From: an uncultured Holophagales bacterium
GTDB lineage: Bacteria > Acidobacteriota > Thermoanaerobaculia > UBA5066
DNA length: 19,657 nt
NCBI GenBank assembly: GCA_937927565.1
Contig: CALBDV010000748.1
Location: 1-19,657 of the forward strand
Direction: 5' to 3'
Shown here: in pieces, positions 1 through 7,620 of the stretch
Numbering within the stretch: position 1 is the first letter of the stretch
Layout of the letters: each line of letters begins with the position of its first letter
Position numbers and translations under genes: made by a program
Notes under the pieces: generated by a model
The model's input: the letters and a program-made list of their open reading frames with translations, nothing else
Database searches by the model: none
What the model was told of the DNA's origin: nothing

Positions 1-51
1 AAGAAGACACGACGAAAGAAGAGATGGGAACGGGGGGTCCGCCGCCGGCGG

Positions 52-678
52 TCAGGTCGCCGGCGGGCCGGGCCGATCGTCCCCTCCCCCATCGTGCTCC
101 GCGACCGGTTGCACGTGGGAGACCCGGGCGATGGCCGCGGAGGCCCGAAATACGTAGTGGACGCCGGAGGCGACGGTGAGGAGCGCCGTCACGGGGAAGC
201 AGACGTCCGCGACCCACGCCGGCATCCGGTCGACGTTGTTCATCAGGATCGCCACGACCGTCGAGATCTCGGCGAACGTATTCGCCTTCCCGAGAAAGGT
301 GGGGGGGAACGACTTGATTCCGAGACCGAGGGCCATGACCAGGGCGGCGGCCACGATCAGGACGTCGCGCCCCACCGTCATGAGGACGAGCCAGAGCGGG
401 ATGTGGATGTTCGTCGGAGTCGACTTCAGCGCGAAGACGATGAAGGTCGACACGAGGAGGAGCTTGTCGGCGATCGGGTCGAGGAGCGCCCCGAGAGGTG
501 AAGCCATCCCGAAGTGACGTGCCAGGTACCCGTCGACGAAGTCGCTCACGGCCATCGCAAAGAAGATCGCGAAGGCCTGCATTCGCTCCCCTTCGACGAT
601 CGCGATGATCAGGAACGGCAGGGCGACGAGCCGGGCGAACGTCAGGAGGTTCGGGAGGGTCCAGGGGCGGAGCTCCAT
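52..678 (-). CDS. pgsA: CDP-diacylglycerol--glycerol-3-phosphate 3-phosphatidyltransferase (PgsA-type)
   Basis: A 208-residue CDP-alcohol phosphatidyltransferase. The family signature is complete: D46, D49-G50, A53-R54, G63, D67 and D71, the metal-binding and catalytic residues of the CDP-alcohol phosphotransferase fold. The N-terminal stretch TLPNLLTFARL and a later GKANTFAE segment are typical of PgsA, which makes phosphatidylglycerol phosphate from CDP-diacylglycerol and glycerol-3-phosphate in the inner membrane. Several hydrophobic segments follow (about 15-45, 73-88, 95-120, 138-150, 158-180). The last 20 or so residues are a hydrophilic Gly/Asp/Pro tail. The ATG follows the stop of the CRP-like gene by 6 nt; its Shine-Dalgarno is weak (GAGCC), so translation may depend on coupling. 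It is the last gene of the run visible here. A CMP-forming cardiolipin synthase of the same fold is the main alternative. Confidence 0.9.
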   Translation of the reverse strand: MELRPWTLPNLLTFARLVALPFLIIAIVEGERMQAFAIFFAMAVSDFVDGYLARHFGMASPLGALLDPIADKLLLVSTFIVFALKSTPTNIHIPLWLVLMTVGRDVLIVAAALVMALGLGIKSFPPTFLGKANTFAEISTVVAILMNNVDRMPAWVADVCFPVTALLTVASGVHYVFRASAAIARVSHVQPVAEHDGGGDDRPGPPAT

Positions 679-684
679 GGCGGC

Positions 685-1362
685 TCAGCCGTTGACGGCC
701 GGCTCCCCCTCGAAACGAACGTAGATGGCCTTCCCCTTCGGGACGATGAGGTTCTCGCGCGACAGCTGCGACATCGTGCGGGAGACGGTCTCCCGGCTCG
801 AGCCGATCGTGTCGGCGATCTCGCGCTGCGAGGGGCGGACGACGACGGTCCAGCCGCCCCCCGCTTTCCGCCCTCGCTCTTCGGCAAGGTCGCGGAAGTA
901 GCGGGCCAGCCGCCCCTTCACGTCGAGGGACGCGAGCCCCTCGATCGTGGCGTTGGCATGGCGGAGCCGCCGGGAGAAGGTCGACAGGAGCGCCCGGATC
1001 AGGACGAAGTTCCCCTTGAGGAGGTCGAAGAACGCCTCGCGGGTCACCACCGCGAGGTCCGAGCGTTCGGCTGCCGTCACGGTCGCGGAGCGGGGAGCGT
1101 CGTCCAGGAGGGCCATCTCGCCGAAATGGTCTCCGGCCGAGAGGGTCGAGAGGACGACCTCGCGCCCCTCGGGCGAGAGGATCGAGACGGAGACCCGGCC
1201 CTTGATGAGAAGGAAGAAGGAGTCTCCGGGCTGTCCCTGGGTGACGATCCGCTCCCCGCGCCGGTAGCTCCGAAGCGTGGACGCCCTCGAGATCGCGATG
1301 CGATCGGCCGGCGGAAGCCCCTCGAAGAGGGCGACCTTCGAGAAGAGATCCGGGACGTTCAT
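685..1362 (-). CDS. CRP/FNR-family transcriptional regulator with cyclic-nucleotide-binding domain
   Basis: A 225-residue regulator of normal CRP length. Residues 8-125 form a cNMP-binding beta-barrel; the phosphate-binding cassette reads GEMALLDDAPRSATV (81-95), with the G-E and R-S-A residues that contact cyclic nucleotides in CRP. A long dimerisation helix (about 113-145) leads to a winged helix-turn-helix (178-203). The recognition helix SSRETVSR (188-195) carries Arg, Glu, Arg at the spacing used by E. coli CRP to read TGTGA half-sites. There is no FNR-type cysteine cluster, so oxygen sensing by an iron-sulfur cluster is unlikely. The ATG has a strong GGAGG six nt upstream and overlaps the stop of the lipoprotein gene by 4 nt (ATGA), suggesting coupled translation. 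Ligand and targets cannot be told from sequence. Confidence 0.94.
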   Translation of the reverse strand: MNVPDLFSKVALFEGLPPADRIAISRASTLRSYRRGERIVTQGQPGDSFFLLIKGRVSVSILSPEGREVVLSTLSAGDHFGEMALLDDAPRSATVTAAERSDLAVVTREAFFDLLKGNFVLIRALLSTFSRRLRHANATIEGLASLDVKGRLARYFRDLAEERGRKAGGGWTVVVRPSQREIADTIGSSRETVSRTMSQLSRENLIVPKGKAIYVRFEGEPAVNG

Positions 1363-2717
1363 CTGGTTCCTCCCTCGCGCCCGAAGCGTGCGGCCTTCTC
1401 GAGAGCCCGGAGGGCTTCTCGACCGGATACGTTGCGGGACGGTGTGTCGCTGAGTATCCCGCACTCGGAAAGCCGGGCGGGAGTCGGGTTCTCCGGGGCC
1501 AGGCATCCCCTGGGCTGGCGACCGCGGCCCGCCAGGAGCGCGACCCTCCGCAGGGCCGCGGCCACTTCTCCCCTGGAAACGGGCCAGTCCGCCCCGACGC
1601 GGTGGGTCTCGGCCGAGACCGCGAAGAAGCCGAGGCCGATGGCCGTCGCGAGCGGCCCCCGGTCGGAGCGATCGACGACGTCGACCGCGATCTCCGCGCC
1701 GGGAGGAACGACGGCGTCCCGAAACTCGGGGACCGTCCACCAGAGGAGGGTGGCGAGCTGCGCTCGTGTCAGGCGCGCCGATTCCGCCGCGAGGCGTGCC
1801 GCCTCGGGGAGGTTCTGCACCTTGAATTCGACCCTTGCCTCCTCGGCCTTGGGGACGAAGGCCGGATCGGTGGCGGCGAGCCCTTCGTAGAGGCTGGCGG
1901 CGTCTGCCCAGCGCCCCGCCTTCGCCGCCGCGTCGGCGGCGAAAGCCGCAACGGAAGGGTCGGAAGGAGCCCTCTTTCTCGCTTCCTTCGCCCAGGTCCA
2001 GGCATCGTCGTTCCTGCCCCCCGCCGCGGCAGCGCGAGCGAGAAGGACGAGGCCTGCCGGCGACGACGGCTCGAGCTGGAGAAGGGAGTGAGCCGCTCGC
2101 CTGGCGGCGTCGAGGTCCCCCGATCCGAGAGCGGTCTCCGCCTCGAGTCGCCTCTCGGCCGCGACCTGCGCCCGGAGGATCTCGACACGCTCCCGGGCTC
2201 GCTGGTCCCTCGGCGCCAGGAGGGCGAGCTTGCGGTAGCGTTCGAGGGCGTCGGCCGAGCGGCCTTCCGTCGCGGCGAGATCCGCGTCGGCCTCGACCGC
2301 GGCGATCCACGCCGGATGCGCCGCCGTCAGGGCTGCGAGGGAAGTCCTCGCTTCCTCCGCGTTCCCCGCGGCGAGCTCGACGTAGACCGCAACGAGGGCA
2401 AGGGGCGCGGGCACCGCCCCCCCCTTCCGCTGCCTTGCCTGGAGCGCCTCTTCCGCGGCGGCGGCATCGCCACGGCGAACGGCCCGGCAGGCCGCTTCCA
2501 GGGTCTTCGCGTCACGAGAGGAGAGCGGAGTCGGGGGAGCACCGTCCCGCGGATCCCGGAAGGCAAAGGCCCCCTCGGACACCGGGGGCACTCCCTGCAC
2601 CGGAGGCGGCGCGGTAGCGCAGCCGGCTGCGAGAGCGGCGAGGAGCGCGAAAGCGAAGGCGGCGGGGAGTGCTGCCGACCGTCCTCCGCGCGCCGTGGAG
2701 GAGGATGGATGGGGCAA
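1359..2717 (-). CDS. TPR lipoprotein with SLH-like C-terminal region
   Basis: About 452 residues if started at the TTG at 2717; no ATG is available in frame between the end of hfq and the signal sequence, so the start is uncertain. The N-terminus is a lipoprotein signal: Arg-containing n-region, hydrophobic core about 15-31, then lipobox LAAGC with the lipidated Cys at about 33. A short Pro-rich linker is followed by Ala-rich helical repeats of tetratricopeptide type (about 70-310), for instance around ALERYRKLALLAPRD and WADAASLYEGLAATDP. From about 315 the sequence changes to LTRAQLATLLWW, later DVVDRSDRGPLATAIGLGFF and PVSRGEVAAALRRV, which matches the layout of an S-layer-homology module; a partial second copy ends in VSGREALRALEKA. 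It lies 14 nt after hfq and overlaps the CRP-like gene by 4 nt. Probable role: envelope scaffold; the partner is unknown. Confidence 0.82.
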   Translation of the reverse strand: MPHPSSSTARGGRSAALPAAFAFALLAALAAGCATAPPPVQGVPPVSEGAFAFRDPRDGAPPTPLSSRDAKTLEAACRAVRRGDAAAAEEALQARQRKGGAVPAPLALVAVYVELAAGNAEEARTSLAALTAAHPAWIAAVEADADLAATEGRSADALERYRKLALLAPRDQRARERVEILRAQVAAERRLEAETALGSGDLDAARRAAHSLLQLEPSSPAGLVLLARAAAAGGRNDDAWTWAKEARKRAPSDPSVAAFAADAAAKAGRWADAASLYEGLAATDPAFVPKAEEARVEFKVQNLPEAARLAAESARLTRAQLATLLWWTVPEFRDAVVPPGAEIAVDVVDRSDRGPLATAIGLGFFAVSAETHRVGADWPVSRGEVAAALRRVALLAGRGRQPRGCLAPENPTPARLSECGILSDTPSRNVSGREALRALEKAARFGREGGTR

Positions 2718-2731
2718 TCCGTGGGTGATCG

Positions 2732-2986
2732 TCAGGAAGCCGGCGCCGGAACCGGTGGCGGTGCGGCAGGTCGAGCGACCACTGCCGGACTGACCGACGC
2801 GATCGCGTGCTTGTAGATCATCTCTTCGCGTCCGTCGACGTCGAGGACCAGCGCGTACTTGTCGAAACGCTTGATTCGGCCGAGGCGGGTCCGCTCGGAG
2901 AGGAGAACCACGTCGACGAGCGTGTTGTCCTTCCGGAGCTGGTAGAAGAACCCGTCCTGGACGTTGATCGGCGGCTTGTTGATCAT
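2732..2986 (-). CDS. hfq: RNA chaperone Hfq
   Basis: An 84-residue Sm-like protein that forms a hexamer and pairs small RNAs with mRNAs. The N-terminal helix contains INVQDGFFYQLRKDN (7-21), with Q10 and D11 equivalent to E. coli Q8 and D9; the Sm2 motif is IYKHAI (57-62), with the K-H pair of the proximal uridine-binding pore. The Sm1 strand region SERTRLGRIKRFDKY (30-44) departs from the usual NG-x-x-L-x-G pattern. The tail is short and rich in Pro and Ala, so there is no long acidic C-terminus. The ATG at 2986 has a good AGGAG seven nt upstream. It follows miaA by 21 nt, the same miaA-hfq order as in many bacteria, which supports both calls. Confidence 0.96.
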   Translation of the reverse strand: MINKPPINVQDGFFYQLRKDNTLVDVVLLSERTRLGRIKRFDKYALVLDVDGREEMIYKHAIASVSPAVVARPAAPPPVPAPAS

Positions 2987-3007
2987 CGAAATCTCCTCTT
3001 GAAAATA

Positions 3008-3937
3008 TCAGGAGAGAAGCGGGCTCGACGCGGCCACGACCTCGTCGACGAGGCCGGGCGAGTCGGCCCGGAAAAGAAGAAGATCCGGTTCGGACCGGAA
3101 CCAGGTTTCCTGCCTCTTGGCATAGCGGCGTGTCTGTCGGACGACGCTCTCCGACCAATCGTCGGCCGACATTCGTCCCTCGACGAGCTCGACGGTTTCT
3201 CGGTAGCCGATGGCCGCCATGGCCGGAGCCGTGGACGGGACACCCACCTCGAGGAGGCGCCTGACCTCGTCCGGGAGCCGGGTCATGATGGACTCTCTAA
3301 ACCTCCGTTCGATTCTTCCATAGAGGATCGGGCGCGGCAACGTGAGGGCGACCTTCACCGACGGACCTTCCCATCGCTCACCCGGCCTCTCGCGAAAGAG
3401 GTCCGATGGACGACGCCCGGTCGAAAAGGCGATCTCCAGGTACCGAATGGCACGCGCTCCGTCCCTCTGCGAGATCCGTGCCCCGCTTTCGGGGTCGATG
3501 AGCCCGAGCGCCCTGACGAGCCAGGGAGCCCCGCGCCGATCCTGGAGGGTTCTGAGGGCCTCCCTCAGCCGTTCGTCGCGAGGGGGCCCGACGAAGAGCC
3601 CTTCGAAGAAGGCCCGGACGTAGAAGCCGGTGCCGCCGCAGAGGATGGGGAGCTTCCCCCGCGAGAGGATCTCGAGCGAAGCGGCCCGGGCGAGACGGGC
3701 GAACTCCCCTGCGCTGAACGGATCAGCCGGCTCCTTGATGTCCACGAGGTGGTGCGGCACGCCCCGGCGTTCCTCGATGGCCGGCTTGGCCGTTCCGGCA
3801 TCGATGCCGCGGTAGGCGGTGAAGGCGTCGGCGGAGATGACCTCGCCGCCGAGCCGGAGCGCCACTTCCACGGCGAGGGCCGACTTCCCCGTCGCCGTCG
3901 GACCGACGACGGCGAGGACGCCGCGCGGCGCGCTCAC
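3008..3937 (-). CDS. miaA: tRNA dimethylallyltransferase MiaA
   Basis: A 309-residue enzyme that transfers dimethylallyl from DMAPP to N6 of A37 in tRNAs reading codons that begin with U. Residues 12-19 are the P-loop GPTATGKS. The next motif reads SADAFTAYRGIDAGTAKP (35-52): the usual catalytic Asp is present but the Ser that normally follows it is Ala. GGTGFYVRAFFEGL and the C-terminal AAIGYRE and RRYAKRQETWFR motifs are family-typical. Length is normal (about 300). The start is GTG at 3937, with GGGAGG six nt before it, and it overlaps the comEC stop by 4 nt (GTGA). The same frame stays open upstream for a long way, but there it only shadows comEC. Confidence 0.96.
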   Translation of the reverse strand: MSAPRGVLAVVGPTATGKSALAVEVALRLGGEVISADAFTAYRGIDAGTAKPAIEERRGVPHHLVDIKEPADPFSAGEFARLARAASLEILSRGKLPILCGGTGFYVRAFFEGLFVGPPRDERLREALRTLQDRRGAPWLVRALGLIDPESGARISQRDGARAIRYLEIAFSTGRRPSDLFRERPGERWEGPSVKVALTLPRPILYGRIERRFRESIMTRLPDEVRRLLEVGVPSTAPAMAAIGYRETVELVEGRMSADDWSESVVRQTRRYAKRQETWFRSEPDLLLFRADSPGLVDEVVAASSPLLS

Positions 3938-6330
3938 GGGAGGCCTCCCGGCAGCCCGGCAAACGGACGCGACGGGAAGATCCGACCGTCCCTGAAGAGG
4001 AGGGAGACGTCGCCGTGGAGGTCCGTCCGGAAGACCCCTGCGCCCGACGAGGCGAGTCGTGCCATCACCTCGGCGCCCGGATGCCCGAAGCGATTCCGGC
4101 GACCGACACCCACGAGGGCGAGACGCGGGGCAACCCTCTCGAGGAAACCCGGAGTCGTCGAGGTCCGGCTCCCGTGGTGAGGCACCTTGAGAACGTCGGC
4201 CGAGAGAGCGGTTCCCCGGGCGAGAAGGTCTCTCTCCGCGGCCGCTTCGATATCCCCGGTCAGAAGGACCGTTCGGGTGCCGAGACGAAGGAGGAGAACG
4301 AGGGATCCGTTGTTCTCGGGCGAGCGGACGAACGTTTCCGGCCCGGGGTGGAGCACGTCGAAAGGAACCCCGGCCGCGATGAATCGGTCTCCCGCTTCGA
4401 GGACCTCGACCGGGACATCCCCCCGCGCTGTCGCCTCGAGGGCTTCGTCCAGGAAGAGGTTCCGCGGCGCTCCCCGCGGAAGGTAGATGCGATCGACCGG
4501 GAGGAGCTTCAGGGCGGCGAGCAGCCCCCGGGAGTGGTCGGGATGGGGATGTGTCAGGACGACGGCGTCGAACGAGACGGCCCCGAGCGCCGCCAGGCGT
4601 GGAAGGAGCCGGGTCCGGCCGAAATCGTACGAGGCGTCGAACGTGCCGCCGCCGTCCACGAGGACGCGCCCCCGGTCGGTCACGATCAGGAAAGAGTCCC
4701 CCTGGCCGACGTCCAGGGCAGTCAGCCGGGCTTCGCCCGGCCGCTCGGCGGAGGAGGGGCGCGCCGACGCGAGAAAGACGAGAGAGAGGGCTCCGATCAG
4801 GGCGGCTCGTCGCGGGCGGTGCGACCGGAGCGTCCCGGCCGCCACGAGGAGGAGCGCGAGGAACGCCGCCTCGACGAAGAGGGGCGTCGGGACGACGCGG
4901 ACGGCGCCGAGCGCGTCGAGGAGACGCAGCGTGCCGACGATCACCTCGGAAAGGGCGGTGAGCGGCCCGAGAGCGAAAGCGGACGCGAGCGGCCCCGCCA
5001 GGAGGAGCGGCATCAGGAGAGCCGCCGCGAACAGGAACACGCTTGCGAGCGGGACGACGACGAGGTTCGAGAGGAGCGCGACGAACGGGACGACGTGGAA
5101 GACGGTCGCCTGGATCGGAAAGACACAGAGCTCGGCGCCGAGGGTGGCCGCGATTCCATCGGCGAGAGGGACCGGGAGGCGGCGCCGCAGCGGCTCCGAG
5201 AAGAGCGGCGCGATCGCCGCGATCCCGAAGACGGCGGCGTAGCTCAGGAGGAAGCCGACGTCGAAGAGGTTCGCCGGATCCCACGCGAGGAGAACGAGCG
5301 CCGAAAGCGCCATGACGTGCGCGGGCGAGGTGGGCCGCCCGAGGAGCCGGGCCGCGAGATAGAGCCCGATCATGAATACCGCCCTGAGGACCGGGGCTCG
5401 TCCGCCGGTGAAGGCGCCGAAGGCCAGGGTCGCGACGAGGACGAGGCCGTCGCGGGTGCGCACGCTCGGGCGAAGGGGCCGGAGGGCGAACGTCAGGCCG
5501 AGCGCCAGGAGCCCGACGTGGACACCCGAGATGGCCAGGATGTGGGCGACGCCGCCGTCGCGAAACGCCGAGACCGTCCCGGGCGAGAGCTCGGCCGTCT
5601 CGCCCAGGAGCAGAGCCTTGGCGAGCGCTGCCGCCTGGAGACCGGCCGGGGACGCCCCCTCGAGGTTCGACGCGAGGCGGGCAGCCGCGGCCCGATGGAG
5701 TCGCACGAGGAAACCGAGGGGCCCGCGAGGCCCTTCGACCACCTCGATCTGTCCCGCACTCTTCTGTGGCATCCGCGGTTCGGGCACCAGAACGAAAGGG
5801 CTCGACGGGAGCGCCCCGAGATCCGGCAGCCTGAGCGGTCCGCGAATCCTCACGAGGTCGCCGAATCCGGCGAGCGGAGCCGGGTCGGTCTCTCCTGCGA
5901 CGCTCACGACGATCCGGCCCGGCAGCGCGACGGCCGTCCCTTCCCTCAGCGCCTCGACGACGTCGAGGCGCGCCGACCAGAGCGAACCGCTTCGCGTCCA
6001 CCAGCTGACGAGCCGTCCCCGGATCTCGAAGACGTCCGATTCGGACGATTCCGCCGCCGTGGTTCGCGCCGTCTCCCGGCCATCGACGAGGGGCCCACGC
6101 GCGCGGACGAAACCGGCAGCCAGGACCAGGAGCAGCGCTCCAGAAGTCGCCAGGCGCCGCTGTCCCCGAAACCCGGCGACGACGGCCGCCAGCGAGCCGC
6201 CCACGAAGAGCACCCCGAGCGAGGGCGATGGCGGAGCAGGGAGGGTGACGGCGAGGAGGATCCCGGCCGCGAACGCGAGCGCGGCGGGGACGGCCGGAGC
6301 CGGCGCCCGCAGCGACCAGGAGCGCCTCAC
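3934..6330 (-). CDS. comEC: ComEC/Rec2-family DNA-uptake channel protein
   Basis: A 798-residue polytopic membrane protein with the three parts of full-length ComEC. Two or three N-terminal hydrophobic segments (within about 10-75) precede a soluble beta-rich DUF4131-like region (to about 190). The central competence domain (about 220-490) carries the conserved AHILAISGVHVGLLALG stretch. The C-terminal metallo-beta-lactamase-like domain (about 535-798) begins LTALDVGQGDSFLIV and has an HPHPDH metal site near 594-599, LLTGDI and VPHHGSRTS. In competent bacteria ComEC takes single-stranded DNA across the inner membrane, and the C-terminal domain is thought to act as nuclease. The GTG start overlaps the stop of the methyltransferase gene by 4 nt; its Shine-Dalgarno is weak. 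No other competence gene is in the window, so competence itself is only inferred. Confidence 0.95.
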   Translation of the reverse strand: MRRSWSLRAPAPAVPAALAFAAGILLAVTLPAPPSPSLGVLFVGGSLAAVVAGFRGQRRLATSGALLLVLAAGFVRARGPLVDGRETARTTAAESSESDVFEIRGRLVSWWTRSGSLWSARLDVVEALREGTAVALPGRIVVSVAGETDPAPLAGFGDLVRIRGPLRLPDLGALPSSPFVLVPEPRMPQKSAGQIEVVEGPRGPLGFLVRLHRAAAARLASNLEGASPAGLQAAALAKALLLGETAELSPGTVSAFRDGGVAHILAISGVHVGLLALGLTFALRPLRPSVRTRDGLVLVATLAFGAFTGGRAPVLRAVFMIGLYLAARLLGRPTSPAHVMALSALVLLAWDPANLFDVGFLLSYAAVFGIAAIAPLFSEPLRRRLPVPLADGIAATLGAELCVFPIQATVFHVVPFVALLSNLVVVPLASVFLFAAALLMPLLLAGPLASAFALGPLTALSEVIVGTLRLLDALGAVRVVPTPLFVEAAFLALLLVAAGTLRSHRPRRAALIGALSLVFLASARPSSAERPGEARLTALDVGQGDSFLIVTDRGRVLVDGGGTFDASYDFGRTRLLPRLAALGAVSFDAVVLTHPHPDHSRGLLAALKLLPVDRIYLPRGAPRNLFLDEALEATARGDVPVEVLEAGDRFIAAGVPFDVLHPGPETFVRSPENNGSLVLLLRLGTRTVLLTGDIEAAAERDLLARGTALSADVLKVPHHGSRTSTTPGFLERVAPRLALVGVGRRNRFGHPGAEVMARLASSGAGVFRTDLHGDVSLLFRDGRIFPSRPFAGLPGGLP
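3938..3949 (-). repeat. 12-bp perfect palindrome covering the miaA ribosome binding site
   Basis: GGGAGGCCTCCC is its own reverse complement, contains the GGGAGG Shine-Dalgarno of miaA and touches the GTG start at 3937. It also encodes the last residues of ComEC. In RNA the outer four pairs could close over a GGCC loop and mask the site when ribosomes are not translating comEC. That role is inferred; in GC-rich DNA the palindrome could be chance. Confidence 0.4.
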
Positions 6331-7616
6331 GGCCGCCGTTCCAGCTCGGCGAGCGTCTCCACGTGGTGCGTTCCCGGGAAGAGGTCGAGGAGCGTGAGCG
6401 ACCGGACGCGAAAGCGCGGCAGGAGGGCTGCGAGGTCGCGCGAAAACGTCGCCGGGTCGCACGAGACGAGCAGGAGGCTCCTCGGCCGGATCCGGAGGAG
6501 CGCCTGCCGGACGACGGGAGAGAGCCCCTCCCGTGGCGGATCGGCGAAGACGAGATCGAACGGCTCGCGCATTCGCGAGACGTGCGACTCCACGTCCGTC
6601 GCGACGGCCCGCCCGCGTCCCGGAAGCCCCTCGGTGCGCCAGGTGGCGAGGTTCGAGGCGAGATCGGACGAGGAGGAGGGATCCGACTCGACGGCATCCG
6701 TGTCGAAGCCCGCCTCCAGGAGGGGACGCGTCAGGAACCCGGCTCCGGCGTAGAGGTCCAGCGCCCCGCGAGACGTCCCGGCGGCAGCCACCGTACGAGC
6801 CACGCCGCGAGCCTCTTCGAGGAAAGCGTCGAGAAGGAACCTGTTCGACTGGAAGAACGAGGAGACCGAGACCCGGAAACGGGCTCCGCCCGCCTCGAGG
6901 TCGAGCGCCGAAGGCCCGCGCGAGGCGACGAGGCGCCTGGCGACGACGATCCGGACGCCGTCGAGCGGGCCGTGAAGGCGACGCGCAATCTGCTCGGCCG
7001 CGGGAATCCGACGCTCGAATCGGAGCTCGCCGAGGAGCGGGGCGCCGGAGTGCCCCTCGAGGGTCTGCAGCTCGCACTCGGGCGTGCTCGCCTCGACGAG
7101 CGCCTCCCTCACAGCGGGAAGCCTCGCGAGGAGCGATTCCGAGACGACCTCGCACGAGACGAGATCAGAGACCCTCGAAGACGCCCTCCCGACGAAGCCG
7201 AGTATCCCGTTCCCGTCCCAGCGAAGCCGGCTTCGCAGCCTGTAGCTTCTCGGTGACGGAACGAAGCGTACCGGCGGTACCTCCGCGTCCGGGATCCGTC
7301 CGATGCGCCGAAGGGCGTCCCGGACGAGCTCTTCCTTCAGCGCCCCGTGCGAGTCGAGGCTCAGCGCCGGCCAGTCGCACCCGCCGCAGGAACCGTCCCG
7401 CGCCCGCGGGCAGACGTCCTCCTCCGGTCGACGGTGCGGTCCGGGCGAGAGGACGGAGACGAGCTCGCCCCGGACGAGACGGGGACCGTCGGGATGCGTG
7501 TCGACGAGAAGGCGATCGCCGGGAAGGCCGCCGGAGACGAGCGTCACGGCGCCGTCGAGCCGGCCGAGCCCGCTTCCACCCGGAACGATGCGCTCGATCG
7601 TCAGCTCACGCGACAT
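6327..7616 (-). CDS. 23S rRNA/tRNA (uracil-5-)-methyltransferase, RlmD/RlmC/TrmA family
   Basis: A 429-residue SAM-dependent RNA m5U methyltransferase. The N-terminus (about 1-60) looks like a TRAM RNA-binding domain. Cysteines 69, 77, 80 and 155 fit the four ligands of the 4Fe-4S cluster found in RlmD/RumA. The catalytic domain shows SSFFQSN, the SAM-binding LDLYAGAGFL (about 290), DPPREGL (359-365), the nucleophile Cys386 in LLVSCDPATFSRD, and the general base in HHVETLAEL (Glu420). Length matches RlmD (433 in E. coli). Which uridine is modified (23S U1939, U747 or tRNA U54) cannot be decided from sequence alone, so no symbol is given. ATG at 7616 has GGAGG eight nt upstream, lies 4 nt after the preceding gene, and the stop overlaps the comEC start. 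Confidence 0.95.
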   Translation of the reverse strand: MSRELTIERIVPGGSGLGRLDGAVTLVSGGLPGDRLLVDTHPDGPRLVRGELVSVLSPGPHRRPEEDVCPRARDGSCGGCDWPALSLDSHGALKEELVRDALRRIGRIPDAEVPPVRFVPSPRSYRLRSRLRWDGNGILGFVGRASSRVSDLVSCEVVSESLLARLPAVREALVEASTPECELQTLEGHSGAPLLGELRFERRIPAAEQIARRLHGPLDGVRIVVARRLVASRGPSALDLEAGGARFRVSVSSFFQSNRFLLDAFLEEARGVARTVAAAGTSRGALDLYAGAGFLTRPLLEAGFDTDAVESDPSSSSDLASNLATWRTEGLPGRGRAVATDVESHVSRMREPFDLVFADPPREGLSPVVRQALLRIRPRSLLLVSCDPATFSRDLAALLPRFRVRSLTLLDLFPGTHHVETLAELERRP

Positions 7617-7620
7617 CGGC

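Noticed and set aside
42..51. 10-bp palindrome CCGCCGGCGG directly after the pgsA-type stop, considered as a terminator
   Set aside because: There is no T-run after it, and short GC palindromes are frequent at this base composition. The remaining 41 bases to the window edge show nothing else.
2718..3158. Upstream extension of the TPR lipoprotein to an ATG at 3158
   Set aside because: It would cover all of hfq in another frame and put the lipoprotein signal in the middle of the protein; a TTG at 2717 places the signal peptide at the N-terminus.
3938..6697. Upstream extension of the miaA frame into a protein of over 1,200 residues
   Set aside because: The extension is Arg/Pro-rich shadow of comEC and the methyltransferase; MiaA begins at the GTG at 3937 with a strong ribosome binding site and normal length.
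4015..6753. A 912-codon open frame on the plus strand opposite comEC
   Set aside because: Highly charged, repetitive composition without motifs; ComEC on the other strand is complete and convincing.
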